Positions 1 to 6,048 of a stretch of 22,694 nt of DNA are shown piece after piece. The notes under the pieces are model-generated. The model did not search any database. It was not told where the DNA came from and was given only the letters and a program-made list of their open reading frames with translations. Numbering within the stretch: position 1 is the first letter of the stretch; each line of letters begins with the position of its first letter. The stretch spans positions 1 through 22,694 of the forward strand of contig CAJTUD010000043.1 of assembly GCA_910579725.1 (NCBI GenBank), read 5' to 3'. Position numbers and translations under genes: made by a program. Source of the DNA: an uncultured Oscillospiraceae bacterium (GTDB lineage: Bacteria > Bacillota > Clostridia > Oscillospirales > Oscillospiraceae).

Positions 1-320
1 GGCTCGAGAATCTTCTTCTGTACCTGCCGGGTAAACGCGCCGAAGGGCAGAACCTGTCCTCCCTTCAGTCCGCACAGCACCAGCACCGCCCGGTCATAAC
101 CCGCCACCAGATCCGGTTTGTCGCACAGCCCGCCCGTGTTGTTGGGACATTGGCCGCACACCGCGTCCGTTCCCACCGTCAGGCGGATAGGGCTGTCCGG
201 CCGAAGGGTCCGGAGGAGCTCCGCCATATGGGCGGCAAATCCGCTGCTGTACCCCAGACCCACAAAATAGGCCATGCACATCCCGTGGTGGGGCCGCAGG
301 GGCAGCGGATTACTTGACAT
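1..320 (-). CDS. DUF1284 family protein (3' end outside window)
   Basis: A reading frame runs from an ATG at 318-320 to the window edge, giving 106 residues with no stop. The N-terminus has the LRPHHGMC pattern typical of DUF1284 proteins. Cysteines at about residues 15, 55, 58, 66 and 83 include a CxxC followed by a third Cys (CGQCPNNTGGLC), which suggests metal or iron-sulfur binding. The biochemical function of the family is not known to me. The start lies inside the last codons of bioY, an 11-base overlap, and there is no strong ribosome binding site of its own. Translation is therefore probably coupled to bioY, and the gene should share the BirA-controlled promoter. Frames on the same strand that start at 279 and 553 are out of frame with this motif-bearing one. 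Family call fairly sure; function unknown. Confidence 0.75.
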   Translation of the reverse strand, partial: MSSNPLPLRPHHGMCMAYFVGLGYSSGFAAHMAELLRTLRPDSPIRLTVGTDAVCGQCPNNTGGLCDKPDLVAGYDRAVLVLCGLKGGQVLPFGAFTRQVQKKILE

Positions 321-858
321 GGCGGCGCAGCTGGGAGGTCAGGCCCAGGGCCAGTCCGATCTTGATCAGATCGAAGGGCACGTAGGGGAACACGCACCAC
401 CCCAGGGCGGTCCACAGTCCCACGGCCTCGCCGCCGGAGGGATAGACCACCATGAACCAGGCCGTACCGAAGGCGTAGCAGACCAGCAGGCCCAACACCA
501 TACTCGCTCCCAGCACCCACAGATTTCCGCCCAGCATTTTCTCCATGCCCCACATCAGCAGGGCGGAGAAGAGGAAGCCCACCAGGTATCCGCCGCTGGG
601 GGTCAGCAGGGCGCCCAGTCCTCCGCTGAATCCGGCGAACACCGGCGCACCCACCGCGCCCAGCAGCAGGTAGGCCGTAACCGCCAGAGTACCCCGCTTC
701 CCTCCCAGCAGGCCCACGGCCAGGAACACGCCCAGCACCTGGAGAGTGAAGTCAATTTGGGTTGGCGTAGGGATAGCGATCCAGGCGCATACGGAGATCA
801 TCGCGGTAAACACCGCCACATACGCGATATCCCGTACCCGGATTTTTGGCGCAGTCAT
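310..858 (-). CDS. bioY: BioY biotin transporter S component
   Basis: This is the substrate-binding membrane subunit of an energy-coupling-factor biotin transporter. It is 182 residues long with about six hydrophobic segments. BioY hallmarks are visible: AYLLLGAVGAPVFA, then GGLGALLTPSGGYLVGF, and a C-terminal PFDLIKIGLALGL with the conserved lysine. The ATPase and transmembrane partners (EcfA, EcfT) are not in the window, so it probably uses shared ones. The frame opens further upstream at 906, but that ATG lies between the -35 and -10 boxes of the promoter and could not be on its transcript. I therefore chose the ATG at 856-858, with a GGAG at 874-877; the 15-base gap is longer than usual and is the weak point of this start. 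It overlaps the downstream DUF1284 gene. Biotin repression through BirA is likely. Confidence 0.93.
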   Translation of the reverse strand: MTAPKIRVRDIAYVAVFTAMISVCAWIAIPTPTQIDFTLQVLGVFLAVGLLGGKRGTLAVTAYLLLGAVGAPVFAGFSGGLGALLTPSGGYLVGFLFSALLMWGMEKMLGGNLWVLGASMVLGLLVCYAFGTAWFMVVYPSGGEAVGLWTALGWCVFPYVPFDLIKIGLALGLTSQLRRHVK

Positions 859-896
859 TTCGATTGCAATCAACTCCTTTTCTGGTTTCTGCTCAG

Positions 897-925
897 ACTT
901 TACCATACTCCGCCAAAGTTGTCAA
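897..925 (-). promoter_or_regulatory. Sigma-A promoter of bioY-DUF1284
   Basis: On the minus strand a perfect TTGACA (-35, 920-925) is followed after exactly 17 bases by TAAAGT (-10, 897-902). Transcription would start near 890. The -35 box lies inside the BirA-type operator, as expected for repression by steric exclusion. Confidence 0.75.
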
Positions 926-950
926 CCTATTTTTTAATACAGGTTTACAA
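919..950. promoter_or_regulatory. BirA (biotin repressor) operator
   Basis: TTGTCAACC (919-927) and GGTTTACAA (942-950) form an inverted repeat with a 14-base spacer and one mismatch between the arms. This matches the known bacterial BirA operator pattern TTGTAAACC-N14/15-GGTTTACAA. It overlaps the bioY -35 box, so biotinyl-AMP-bound BirA should block transcription when biotin is plentiful. Confidence 0.85.
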
Positions 951-970
951 TATTCGATCCTCCCCGCCGC

Positions 971-1004
971 AAAAGGCGGCAGGTATCATAAAATACCTGC
1001 CGCC
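971..1004 (-). terminator. Intrinsic terminator after feoA
   Basis: A 12-bp perfect stem (GGCGGCAGGTAT paired with ATACCTGCCGCC, 975-986 and 993-1004) has a 6-base loop. On the minus strand it is followed by TTTT (971-974). It lies 80 bases past the feoA stop and isolates feoA from the bioY operator. Confidence 0.85.
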
Positions 1005-1083
1005 TCTTGTTATGTTCGTATACCGCTCCCCCGGTCAGAACCGTGTTCAGGGGCGCGTGAAACCTCGTTCCGCCGCGTTTCCT

Positions 1084-1323
1084 TCAGGAAAGCGCGTACA
1101 CGGCGATTTGCCGCGCGTCGGCCCGCCGCAGAGCGATCACTGCGCCGCATACGGCATAGGCCACCGGATCGCCCCAGGGGCTCTCCTGAACTGCCGAAAC
1201 GACGCCGCCCGGGACGAATCCCAGCTCCAGCAGCCTGCGCCGCTGGCTCTCCGGGGCAGATAGTCCGGCAACGGCGGCCTGCCGGCCCACCGGCAGCCGG
1301 TCCAGAGTAGTCGTATCCTCCAT
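1084..1323 (-). CDS. feoA: Stand-alone FeoA domain protein
   Basis: A 79-residue SH3-like FeoA protein, a small cytosolic partner thought to modulate the FeoB ferrous iron transporter. It shares the opening TLDRLPVG with the FeoA domain fused to FeoB at 2426-4888, and also the RRLLELGFVPGG and SPWGDPVAYAV segments typical of the family. The start is the ATG at 1321-1323, preceded by AAGGAGG with 8 bases between. The frame extends upstream to 1437 but those codons overlap the amidase gene and lack family similarity. The gene lies 85 bases downstream of the amidase on the same strand with no convincing promoter between them, so read-through from the amidase is likely. The ribosome binding site is embedded in a possible hairpin, described separately. 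Confidence 0.88.
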   Translation of the reverse strand: MEDTTTLDRLPVGRQAAVAGLSAPESQRRRLLELGFVPGGVVSAVQESPWGDPVAYAVCGAVIALRRADARQIAVYALS

Positions 1324-1369
1324 GGAGGATTCCTCCTTCTTGCCCGGACGGAGGACGGCCGTCCTCCGT
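1324..1369 (-). promoter_or_regulatory. Palindrome and hairpin around the feoA ribosome binding site
   Basis: Positions 1348-1369 are a perfect 22-base palindrome (arms ACGGAGGACGG and its complement). Just downstream on the minus strand, the ribosome binding site GGAGG (1332-1336) can pair with CCTCC (1324-1328) across a 3-base loop directly before the ATG. The palindrome also contains CCTCC, so two alternative pairings of the ribosome binding site are possible. There is no T tract, so this is not a plain terminator. Translational control or a protein site is inference only. Confidence 0.4.
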
Positions 1370-1408
1370 ATCCGGTCTGTTACAGAACAGTTTATGCCGG
1401 CGGGGGAA

Positions 1409-2215
1409 TCACTGTGCCAGATAGGCCAGAATTCCATCGGCGATGCCCCGGGCCAGCTTGGCCTGATATTCCGGCTGAACCAGCAGCGCCAGCTCCGACT
1501 CCGTGGACATGAAGCCGCACTCCACCAGGGACGCGGGCATCAGGGAGGTTCTGAGCACCGCCAGATTGGGGCGCTCCTCCATGCCGAAATCGTCGGCTCC
1601 GGTGGCCTCCCGCATGGTCTGGTGGAGCAGCTGCGCCAGCCGCCAGCCCTTGGTACCCTGACTGTAAGCGCAGGTGTACACGCCGGTCACATCGTCATGT
1701 TCCACGTTGGCGTTGCAGTGAACGCTGACGAACAGGTCCGCCTCCAGGCCGTTGGCCAGATCGGTGCGCTCATAGAGGTCCACATAACTGTCGTCTGTGC
1801 GGGTCATGACCACGGTGACGCCGGCCTCCTCCAGCAGCCGCGCCGCCTGACTGGCGATAGCGAGGTTCAGATCCTTTTCCTGCACGCCGCCATAGCAGGC
1901 ACCCTCCGCCTCGCCGCCGTGTCCGGGGTCCAGGACCACCAGTCCGGAGTACAGGGGAGCCTCCTCCGGCGGAGCCGGGGACGTAACGGATACGGTGCGG
2001 GTGATGGGGTCCCAGGCCACCTCGCAGCCCAGCGCCTCGGCCAGTGTCCGCAGGGGAATCATGGCGGTGCCGTTCTGGGATATGTACGCCTCCGGAGCCT
2101 CCAGGGTCTGACCGTCCACCAGAAGGCCAAGGCCGCTCTGATTTGCGCCGGAGGCGGAGAGGGAGAGCATCAGCAGAATGCCCAGGGCCATGAGAAAAGT
2201 ATAAACACGCTTCAT
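1409..2215 (-). CDS. Secreted N-acetylmuramoyl-L-alanine amidase (Amidase_3) with copper amine oxidase N-like domain
   Basis: This enzyme cuts the amide bond between muramic acid and the peptide stem of peptidoglycan. It has 268 residues: a signal peptide (1 to about 24), a copper amine oxidase N-terminal-like domain (about 30-78, with AMIPLRTLAEALGCEVAWD, a common wall-associated module in Firmicutes) and an Amidase_3 domain (about 92-267). The zinc ligands and catalytic glutamate are all present: His99 in DPGHGG, Glu113 in QEKDLNL, His166 in SVHCNA and Glu232 in VECGF. I chose the ATG at 2213-2215 because it gives a proper signal peptide and has AAGGAA upstream; the frame also opens at 2242. 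It is divergent from the FeoA-FeoB gene and upstream of the small feoA. It resembles CwlD/LytC-type amidases, but its exact role cannot be told. Confidence 0.93.
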   Translation of the reverse strand: MKRVYTFLMALGILLMLSLSASGANQSGLGLLVDGQTLEAPEAYISQNGTAMIPLRTLAEALGCEVAWDPITRTVSVTSPAPPEEAPLYSGLVVLDPGHGGEAEGACYGGVQEKDLNLAIASQAARLLEEAGVTVVMTRTDDSYVDLYERTDLANGLEADLFVSVHCNANVEHDDVTGVYTCAYSQGTKGWRLAQLLHQTMREATGADDFGMEERPNLAVLRTSLMPASLVECGFMSTESELALLVQPEYQAKLARGIADGILAYLAQ

Positions 2216-2271
2216 CGTATCAGGTTCCTTTCTGAGAGCCATCGACAGCGTTCGACAGCGAAGTTTTCTCT

Positions 2272-2301
2272 ATTGTACCTGACAAACCATCCCCGGCGCA
2301 A
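2272..2301 (-). promoter_or_regulatory. Probable promoter of the amidase-feoA unit
   Basis: On the minus strand TTGCGC (2296-2301) and TACAAT (2272-2277) are separated by 18 bases, about 57 bases before the amidase start. The -10 box is good and the -35 weak. A tandem 9-base TCGACAGCG repeat lies in the leader (about 2242-2260). Confidence 0.5.
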
Positions 2302-2344
2302 GGCGTAATATCTGGATTTTTCAGAAAATATCGCCGGAATCCAC

Positions 2345-2373
2345 TTGACAACGCCCCGCAGTTAGGCTATACT
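2345..2373 (+). promoter_or_regulatory. Sigma-A promoter of the FeoA-FeoB gene
   Basis: A perfect TTGACA (2345-2350) and TATACT (2368-2373) are spaced by 17 bases. Transcription would start near 2380, giving a leader of about 45 bases. The ribosome binding site AAAGGA (2411-2416) lies 9 bases before the ATG at 2426. Confidence 0.85.
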
Positions 2374-2376
2374 AAC
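2361..2376. promoter_or_regulatory. Possible iron-responsive operator over the feo -10 box
   Basis: GTTAG and CTAAC flank six bases to form an inverted repeat (GTTAGGCTATACTAAC) that covers the -10 box. The half-site resembles the TTAGG/CCTAA halves of DtxR/IdeR-family sites, but the match is partial and the site is shorter than the 19-bp consensus. Its position fits repression of iron uptake by an iron-loaded regulator. Regulator identity is inference. Confidence 0.4.
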
Positions 2377-2425
2377 GCCAGTTGTACAAGCGGAGCCCGG
2401 CGCCGGGCGGAAAGGATGAAAGGGA

Positions 2426-4888
2426 ATGAAGGATCAGTCAAAAATTATGACCTTGGACCGGCTGCCTGTAGGCGGCAGCTGCGTCATTGAGCAGGTAGGC
2501 AACCAGCGCGGGGCGGTAAAGCGCCGCCTTATCGACATGGGCCTGACGCCGGGAACCACGGTGGAACTCATCAGGATGGCCCCCTTCGGGGACCCTATGG
2601 AGGTCCGGCTGCGGGGCTACGAGTTAAGCCTGCGGAAGGAGGACGCGGCCCAGATCCGGATCAGCGCCGGGCCGCTGAAAAACCGGGAGCGGGAGCCGGT
2701 CTCCGAGAGCGCCTATCACCTGGGAGCGGCCTGCCACGGGGACTGCGCCCGCTGTGCCATGGGCTGCGCCGGGCCCAAGGACCTGGAGGCCATGCACCGG
2801 GCCCACCGCCACGAGCAGGAGCATCACCCCAGCACCTACGACCCCCGCGCCCACGACCAGCGCCCCTGGAAGGTGGCCCTGGTGGGCAATCCCAACTGCG
2901 GCAAGACCACGCTGTTCAACGCCCTGACAGGCTCCAACCAGTATGTAGGCAACTGGCCCGGCGTAACGGTGGAGAAAAAGGAGGGGCAGGCAAAGCTGGA
3001 GGAGCTGTCCTTCACGGTGGTGGATCTGCCGGGCATCTACTCCCTGTCCCCCTACTCCATGGAGGAGCTGGTGGCCCGGAAATTCATTCTCAACGAGGAA
3101 CCGGACGCCATCATTGACATTGTGGACGCCACCAATCTGGAGCGGAACCTGTACCTGACCATGCAGCTTCTGGAGCTGGAGCGGCCGGTGGTGCTGGCGG
3201 TGAACTTCATGGACGAGGTGGAAAAGCGGGGGGACCAGATCGACTGCGCCCGCCTGTCCGCCAGTCTGGGGGTGCCGGTAGTGCCCATTTCCGCCCGGGA
3301 CAACGTGAACGTCGACCTGCTGGTCCAGGAGGTCCACAAGCAGATGCACACCGGCCTCACCGTGGAGCCGGACGACCTGTATGACGACTTCACCCACGCC
3401 ATTCACCACCGGATCAGCGCACTGATCCACGACCGGGCCTACGAAAAGGGCATTCCAGCCCACTGGGCCTCCATCAAGCTTCTGGGGGGCGACGAGGAGG
3501 TATCCCGGGAGCTGGCGCTGGACCAGGAAACGCTGGATAAGATCGATGCCATCGCCAGAGAATACGAGGCCGCCAGCCCTCTGGGGGACCGCGAGACCCT
3601 GCTGGCGGACAGCCGCTACCGCTTTGTGGAGCGGGTGATCCGCTCCTCGGTGAAGAAGAAATCCCTGTCAGGCCAGCGGACCGTCACGGAGCGGATCGAT
3701 GCCGTCGCCACCCACCGCATCTGGGCCATTCCGGTGTTTCTGGGGATGATGCTGGCGGTGTTTCTCATCACCTTCAGCGGACCGGGGGCCTGGCTTTCGG
3801 ACGGTATCGCCTGGTTTGTGGAGGAGGTGCTGTGTCCCGGCGTATCCGGGTGGCTGGCGGCGCTCCACGCGCCGGAGTGGCTGGCCGGACTGCTGGTGGA
3901 CGGGCTTATCTCCGGCGTAGGCGGAGTGCTGACCTTCCTTCCCATGATCGCGCTGCTGTTTTTGTTTCTCTCCATACTGGAGGACAGCGGCTACATGGCC
4001 CGGGCGGCCTTTGTCATGGACCGGACCCTGCGGCACTTCGGCCTCTCCGGCAAGGCGTTCATCCCCATGCTCATGGGCTTCGGGTGCACAGTACCCGCCG
4101 TCATGGGAGCGCGGACCATGGAGAATGAGAAGGACCGGCGGATGACCATATTGCTGGTGCCTTTCATGTCCTGCGGAGCCCGGCTGCCCATTTACGGGCT
4201 GATGACCGCCGCTTTTTTCCCGAAATACGCGGGTCTGATTGTATTTGGCCTGTACATACTGGGACCTGTCATTGCGATTATCTCCGGACTGATTCTCAAG
4301 CGCAGCGTCTTCCAGGGGGAACCGGCCCCCTTTCTGCTGGAGCTGCCGCCCTACCGGATGCCCACCCTCCAGAACATCTGGCTCCACGTCTGGGAGCGGG
4401 TGCGGGACTTCCTGACCCGGGCGGGGACCATCATCGCCGCCATGAGCGTGGCGGTGTGGTTCCTCCAGAATTTCGATCCCGGCCTGCGCATGGTGGAGGA
4501 CACGGCGGACAGCATTCTGGCCATAGTGGGCGGGTTTATCGCGCCGGTGTTCGCCCCCATGGGCTTCGGCGTGTGGCAGGCGGCGGTGGCGCTGCTCACC
4601 GGACTGATCGCCAAGGAGGCGGTGGTCAGCTCCATGAGCCTGTTCTACGGCTTTTCCCTGACGGACTATGCCGCCGCCGGCGCGGTGATGGCGGCCACGT
4701 TCTCCCCCGCGGCGGCCTTGGCGTTTCTGGTTTTCTGCGCACTATATACGCCCTGTGTGGCGGCCATTGCCACCATCCGGCGGGAGATGGGGAGCTTGAG
4801 CTGGACACTGCTGGCACTGATCTGGCAATTGGGCGCGGCCTGGCTGGCCTCCTTCGCGGTTTACCAGCTGGCGGCCCTGGCGCTATAG
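2426..4888 (+). CDS. feoB: FeoA-FeoB fusion, ferrous iron transporter
   Basis: This inner-membrane Fe(II) uptake protein has 820 residues. Residues about 8-81 are a FeoA SH3-like domain. Residues about 98-138 are a linker rich in Cys and His (C103, C107, C110, C114; H124, H127, H129, H133, H134). The FeoB G domain runs from about 148 to 310, with G1 GNPNCGKTT (154-162), the GVTVEKKEG switch (179-187), G3 DLPG (200-203), G4 NFMD (260-263) and G5 SA (289-290). The C-terminal half is a polytopic membrane domain with two Gate-like regions. The start at 2426 has AAAGGA 9 bases upstream; a second Met at residue 8 aligns with the small feoA opening but has a poorer site. FeoA-FeoB fusions are known in Firmicutes. 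The Cys/His linker may bind metal, which is inference. A stand-alone feoA lies about 1 kb away across the divergent amidase. Confidence 0.96.
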   Translation: MKDQSKIMTLDRLPVGGSCVIEQVGNQRGAVKRRLIDMGLTPGTTVELIRMAPFGDPMEVRLRGYELSLRKEDAAQIRISAGPLKNREREPVSESAYHLGAACHGDCARCAMGCAGPKDLEAMHRAHRHEQEHHPSTYDPRAHDQRPWKVALVGNPNCGKTTLFNALTGSNQYVGNWPGVTVEKKEGQAKLEELSFTVVDLPGIYSLSPYSMEELVARKFILNEEPDAIIDIVDATNLERNLYLTMQLLELERPVVLAVNFMDEVEKRGDQIDCARLSASLGVPVVPISARDNVNVDLLVQEVHKQMHTGLTVEPDDLYDDFTHAIHHRISALIHDRAYEKGIPAHWASIKLLGGDEEVSRELALDQETLDKIDAIAREYEAASPLGDRETLLADSRYRFVERVIRSSVKKKSLSGQRTVTERIDAVATHRIWAIPVFLGMMLAVFLITFSGPGAWLSDGIAWFVEEVLCPGVSGWLAALHAPEWLAGLLVDGLISGVGGVLTFLPMIALLFLFLSILEDSGYMARAAFVMDRTLRHFGLSGKAFIPMLMGFGCTVPAVMGARTMENEKDRRMTILLVPFMSCGARLPIYGLMTAAFFPKYAGLIVFGLYILGPVIAIISGLILKRSVFQGEPAPFLLELPPYRMPTLQNIWLHVWERVRDFLTRAGTIIAAMSVAVWFLQNFDPGLRMVEDTADSILAIVGGFIAPVFAPMGFGVWQAAVALLTGLIAKEAVVSSMSLFYGFSLTDYAAAGAVMAATFSPAAALAFLVFCALYTPCVAAIATIRREMGSLSWTLLALIWQLGAAWLASFAVYQLAALAL

Positions 4889-4905
4889 TCGACGCACTTG
4901 AGAAG

Positions 4906-4950
4906 AGGAAGGCCCCCGGCGGGAATTCGATTCCTGCCGGGGGTCTTCCT
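4906..4950 (+). terminator. Terminator between convergent feoB and SurA-like gene
   Basis: A long imperfect hairpin starts 18 bases after the feoB stop. Its core pairs CCCCCGGC with GCCGGGGG, its outer arms are AGGAAG and CTTCCT, and a short TTGTTCT follows on the plus strand. The T tract is weak on both strands. Because the next gene converges, it may serve both. Confidence 0.7.
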
Positions 4951-5003
4951 TGTTCTGGGGAGCGCTCCCTCCCTGCGGCCAGCGCCGCGCGGCCCGGAGC
5001 GCG

Positions 5004-5891
5004 TCAAAAACCGAAAACGACGGGGGCATTCTGCGCCACGTCTGCGTACAGGCCGTCCATGATCTCCGCGTTCAGCCAGGTGCGCACCGCAATGGGAACC
5101 GCGTCCTCAAACGCCGGGACCTCCCATTTCGCTTCTACAAACGTGGCCCGCTGGGCAGCGCCGCCGAAGGACTGATATTCCAGAACCTCCCCCGGCTGGG
5201 CGGAGGACAGGAATTCCGACAGCGGGCTGTTGGTGTTCTGCAAGCTGCGCAGCTCGTCTGCGGACAGCGTCTCGGTGGTATTCAGTCCCTCTCCGTCCTC
5301 CAGCTCGTAGGTGACGGAAACCAGCTTTGAAAAGGATGCCGTGTGGGAGTCATAGTACGTCCTGGCCTGTTCCAGCATCGAGCGGTCGGCGTTGTCCACC
5401 AGGAAGCTTACGATATCCGTCTCCAGATTGCTGTCCAGATAGTCAAGGTAGCTCTCCAGCGTAAACTGGACGGCGCCGTACACCGCCTCACCGCTGTCCG
5501 CCTTGGCCTTGCGGATGATGTTTTCCTGCTCCATGCGATACGCCAGCGCCTCAAAGCTGTACGGCTCGCAAAGGCCCAGATGGTTGCCCAGACTGAACCG
5601 GGCGCTGACCGCAGTGATCTGCTCCCGCGCCAGCTGGTCGAGCTCTTCCTCCGAACGCTGGGGGCCGGTGCTCCGCTCCGCGCGGGCGCGGAAGAAGTCA
5701 TACTCTGCCTGACTCACGGTGCGGGAGCTGCCCTGGAAGGAGGAAAGTCCGGCAATCAGGCCCTCGCCCTCCTCCCTCCGGCTCTGAAGGCACAGCGCCG
5801 CCAGAAGGATCACGAAAATCGCCGCAGCCGCAGCTGCCGCCCAAATTTTTTTACGCAGCCGGGCGCGTTTTTTCTCTCCGGACTTTTTCAA
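5004..5891 (-). CDS. Membrane-anchored SurA/PrsA-like protein
   Basis: A 295-residue protein. A very basic N-terminus (MKKSGEKKRARLRKK) precedes one hydrophobic segment (about residues 17-35, ending LLAALCLQS), so it is probably anchored with the rest outside the cell. The body is polar and helix-rich. The SQAEYDFFRARAER stretch and a later ARTYYDSHTASFSK segment recall the N-terminal chaperone region and linker of SurA/PrsA-type foldases. I do not see a clear PpiC isomerase domain, so foldase activity is doubtful. The start is a TTG at 5889-5891 with GGGAGGAG 7 bases upstream. The frame extends to 5933, but that part contains the -10 box. The gene is monocistronic. It might help fold the large exported proteins encoded nearby, which is speculation. 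Confidence 0.7.
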   Translation of the reverse strand: MKKSGEKKRARLRKKIWAAAAAAAIFVILLAALCLQSRREEGEGLIAGLSSFQGSSRTVSQAEYDFFRARAERSTGPQRSEEELDQLAREQITAVSARFSLGNHLGLCEPYSFEALAYRMEQENIIRKAKADSGEAVYGAVQFTLESYLDYLDSNLETDIVSFLVDNADRSMLEQARTYYDSHTASFSKLVSVTYELEDGEGLNTTETLSADELRSLQNTNSPLSEFLSSAQPGEVLEYQSFGGAAQRATFVEAKWEVPAFEDAVPIAVRTWLNAEIMDGLYADVAQNAPVVFGF

Positions 5892-5921
5892 CTGCTGTCT
5901 CCTCCCATCCCATTTTTGACC

Positions 5922-5950
5922 AGTATACCACAAACCGGCGAAACATTCAA
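5922..5950 (-). promoter_or_regulatory. Promoter of the SurA-like gene
   Basis: On the minus strand TTGAAT (5945-5950) and TATACT (5922-5927) are spaced by 17 bases, about 31 bases from the TTG start. The position supports the shorter reading frame. Confidence 0.75.
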
Positions 5951-5982
5951 ATCATGCCGAAACATTTCCCGGATTTTGAAGG

Positions 5983-6011
5983 AAAAAGGGGACCGATTGA
6001 TCCCGGTCCCC
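5983..6011 (-). terminator. Intrinsic terminator after the beta-helix gene
   Basis: GGGGACCG (5988-5995) pairs with CGGTCCCC (6004-6011) across an 8-base loop, and on the minus strand TTTTT (5983-5987) follows. It lies about 38 bases after the stop of the beta-helix gene and closes the sialidase unit. Confidence 0.85.
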
Positions 6012-6048
6012 TTCCTCTGCCTGAATGTGTCCGCCAATCCGGCGTTTT

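Noticed and set aside
179..553. Minus-strand frame overlapping bioY and DUF1284
   Set aside because: It is out of frame with the BioY and LRPHHGMC motifs and has an Arg/Pro-rich, non-protein-like composition.
856..906. Extended BioY start at ATG 906
   Set aside because: This ATG lies between the -35 and -10 boxes of the only good promoter and has no properly spaced ribosome binding site.
1377..1390. CTGTT-N4-AACAG considered as an SOS (LexA) box
   Set aside because: It does not match the Firmicute consensus CGAAC-N4-GTTCG and lies after the amidase stop without a clear promoter.
1322..2308. 328-residue plus-strand frame opposite the amidase
   Set aside because: The minus strand has all amidase active-site residues; the plus frame overlaps both the amidase promoter and the feoA leader.
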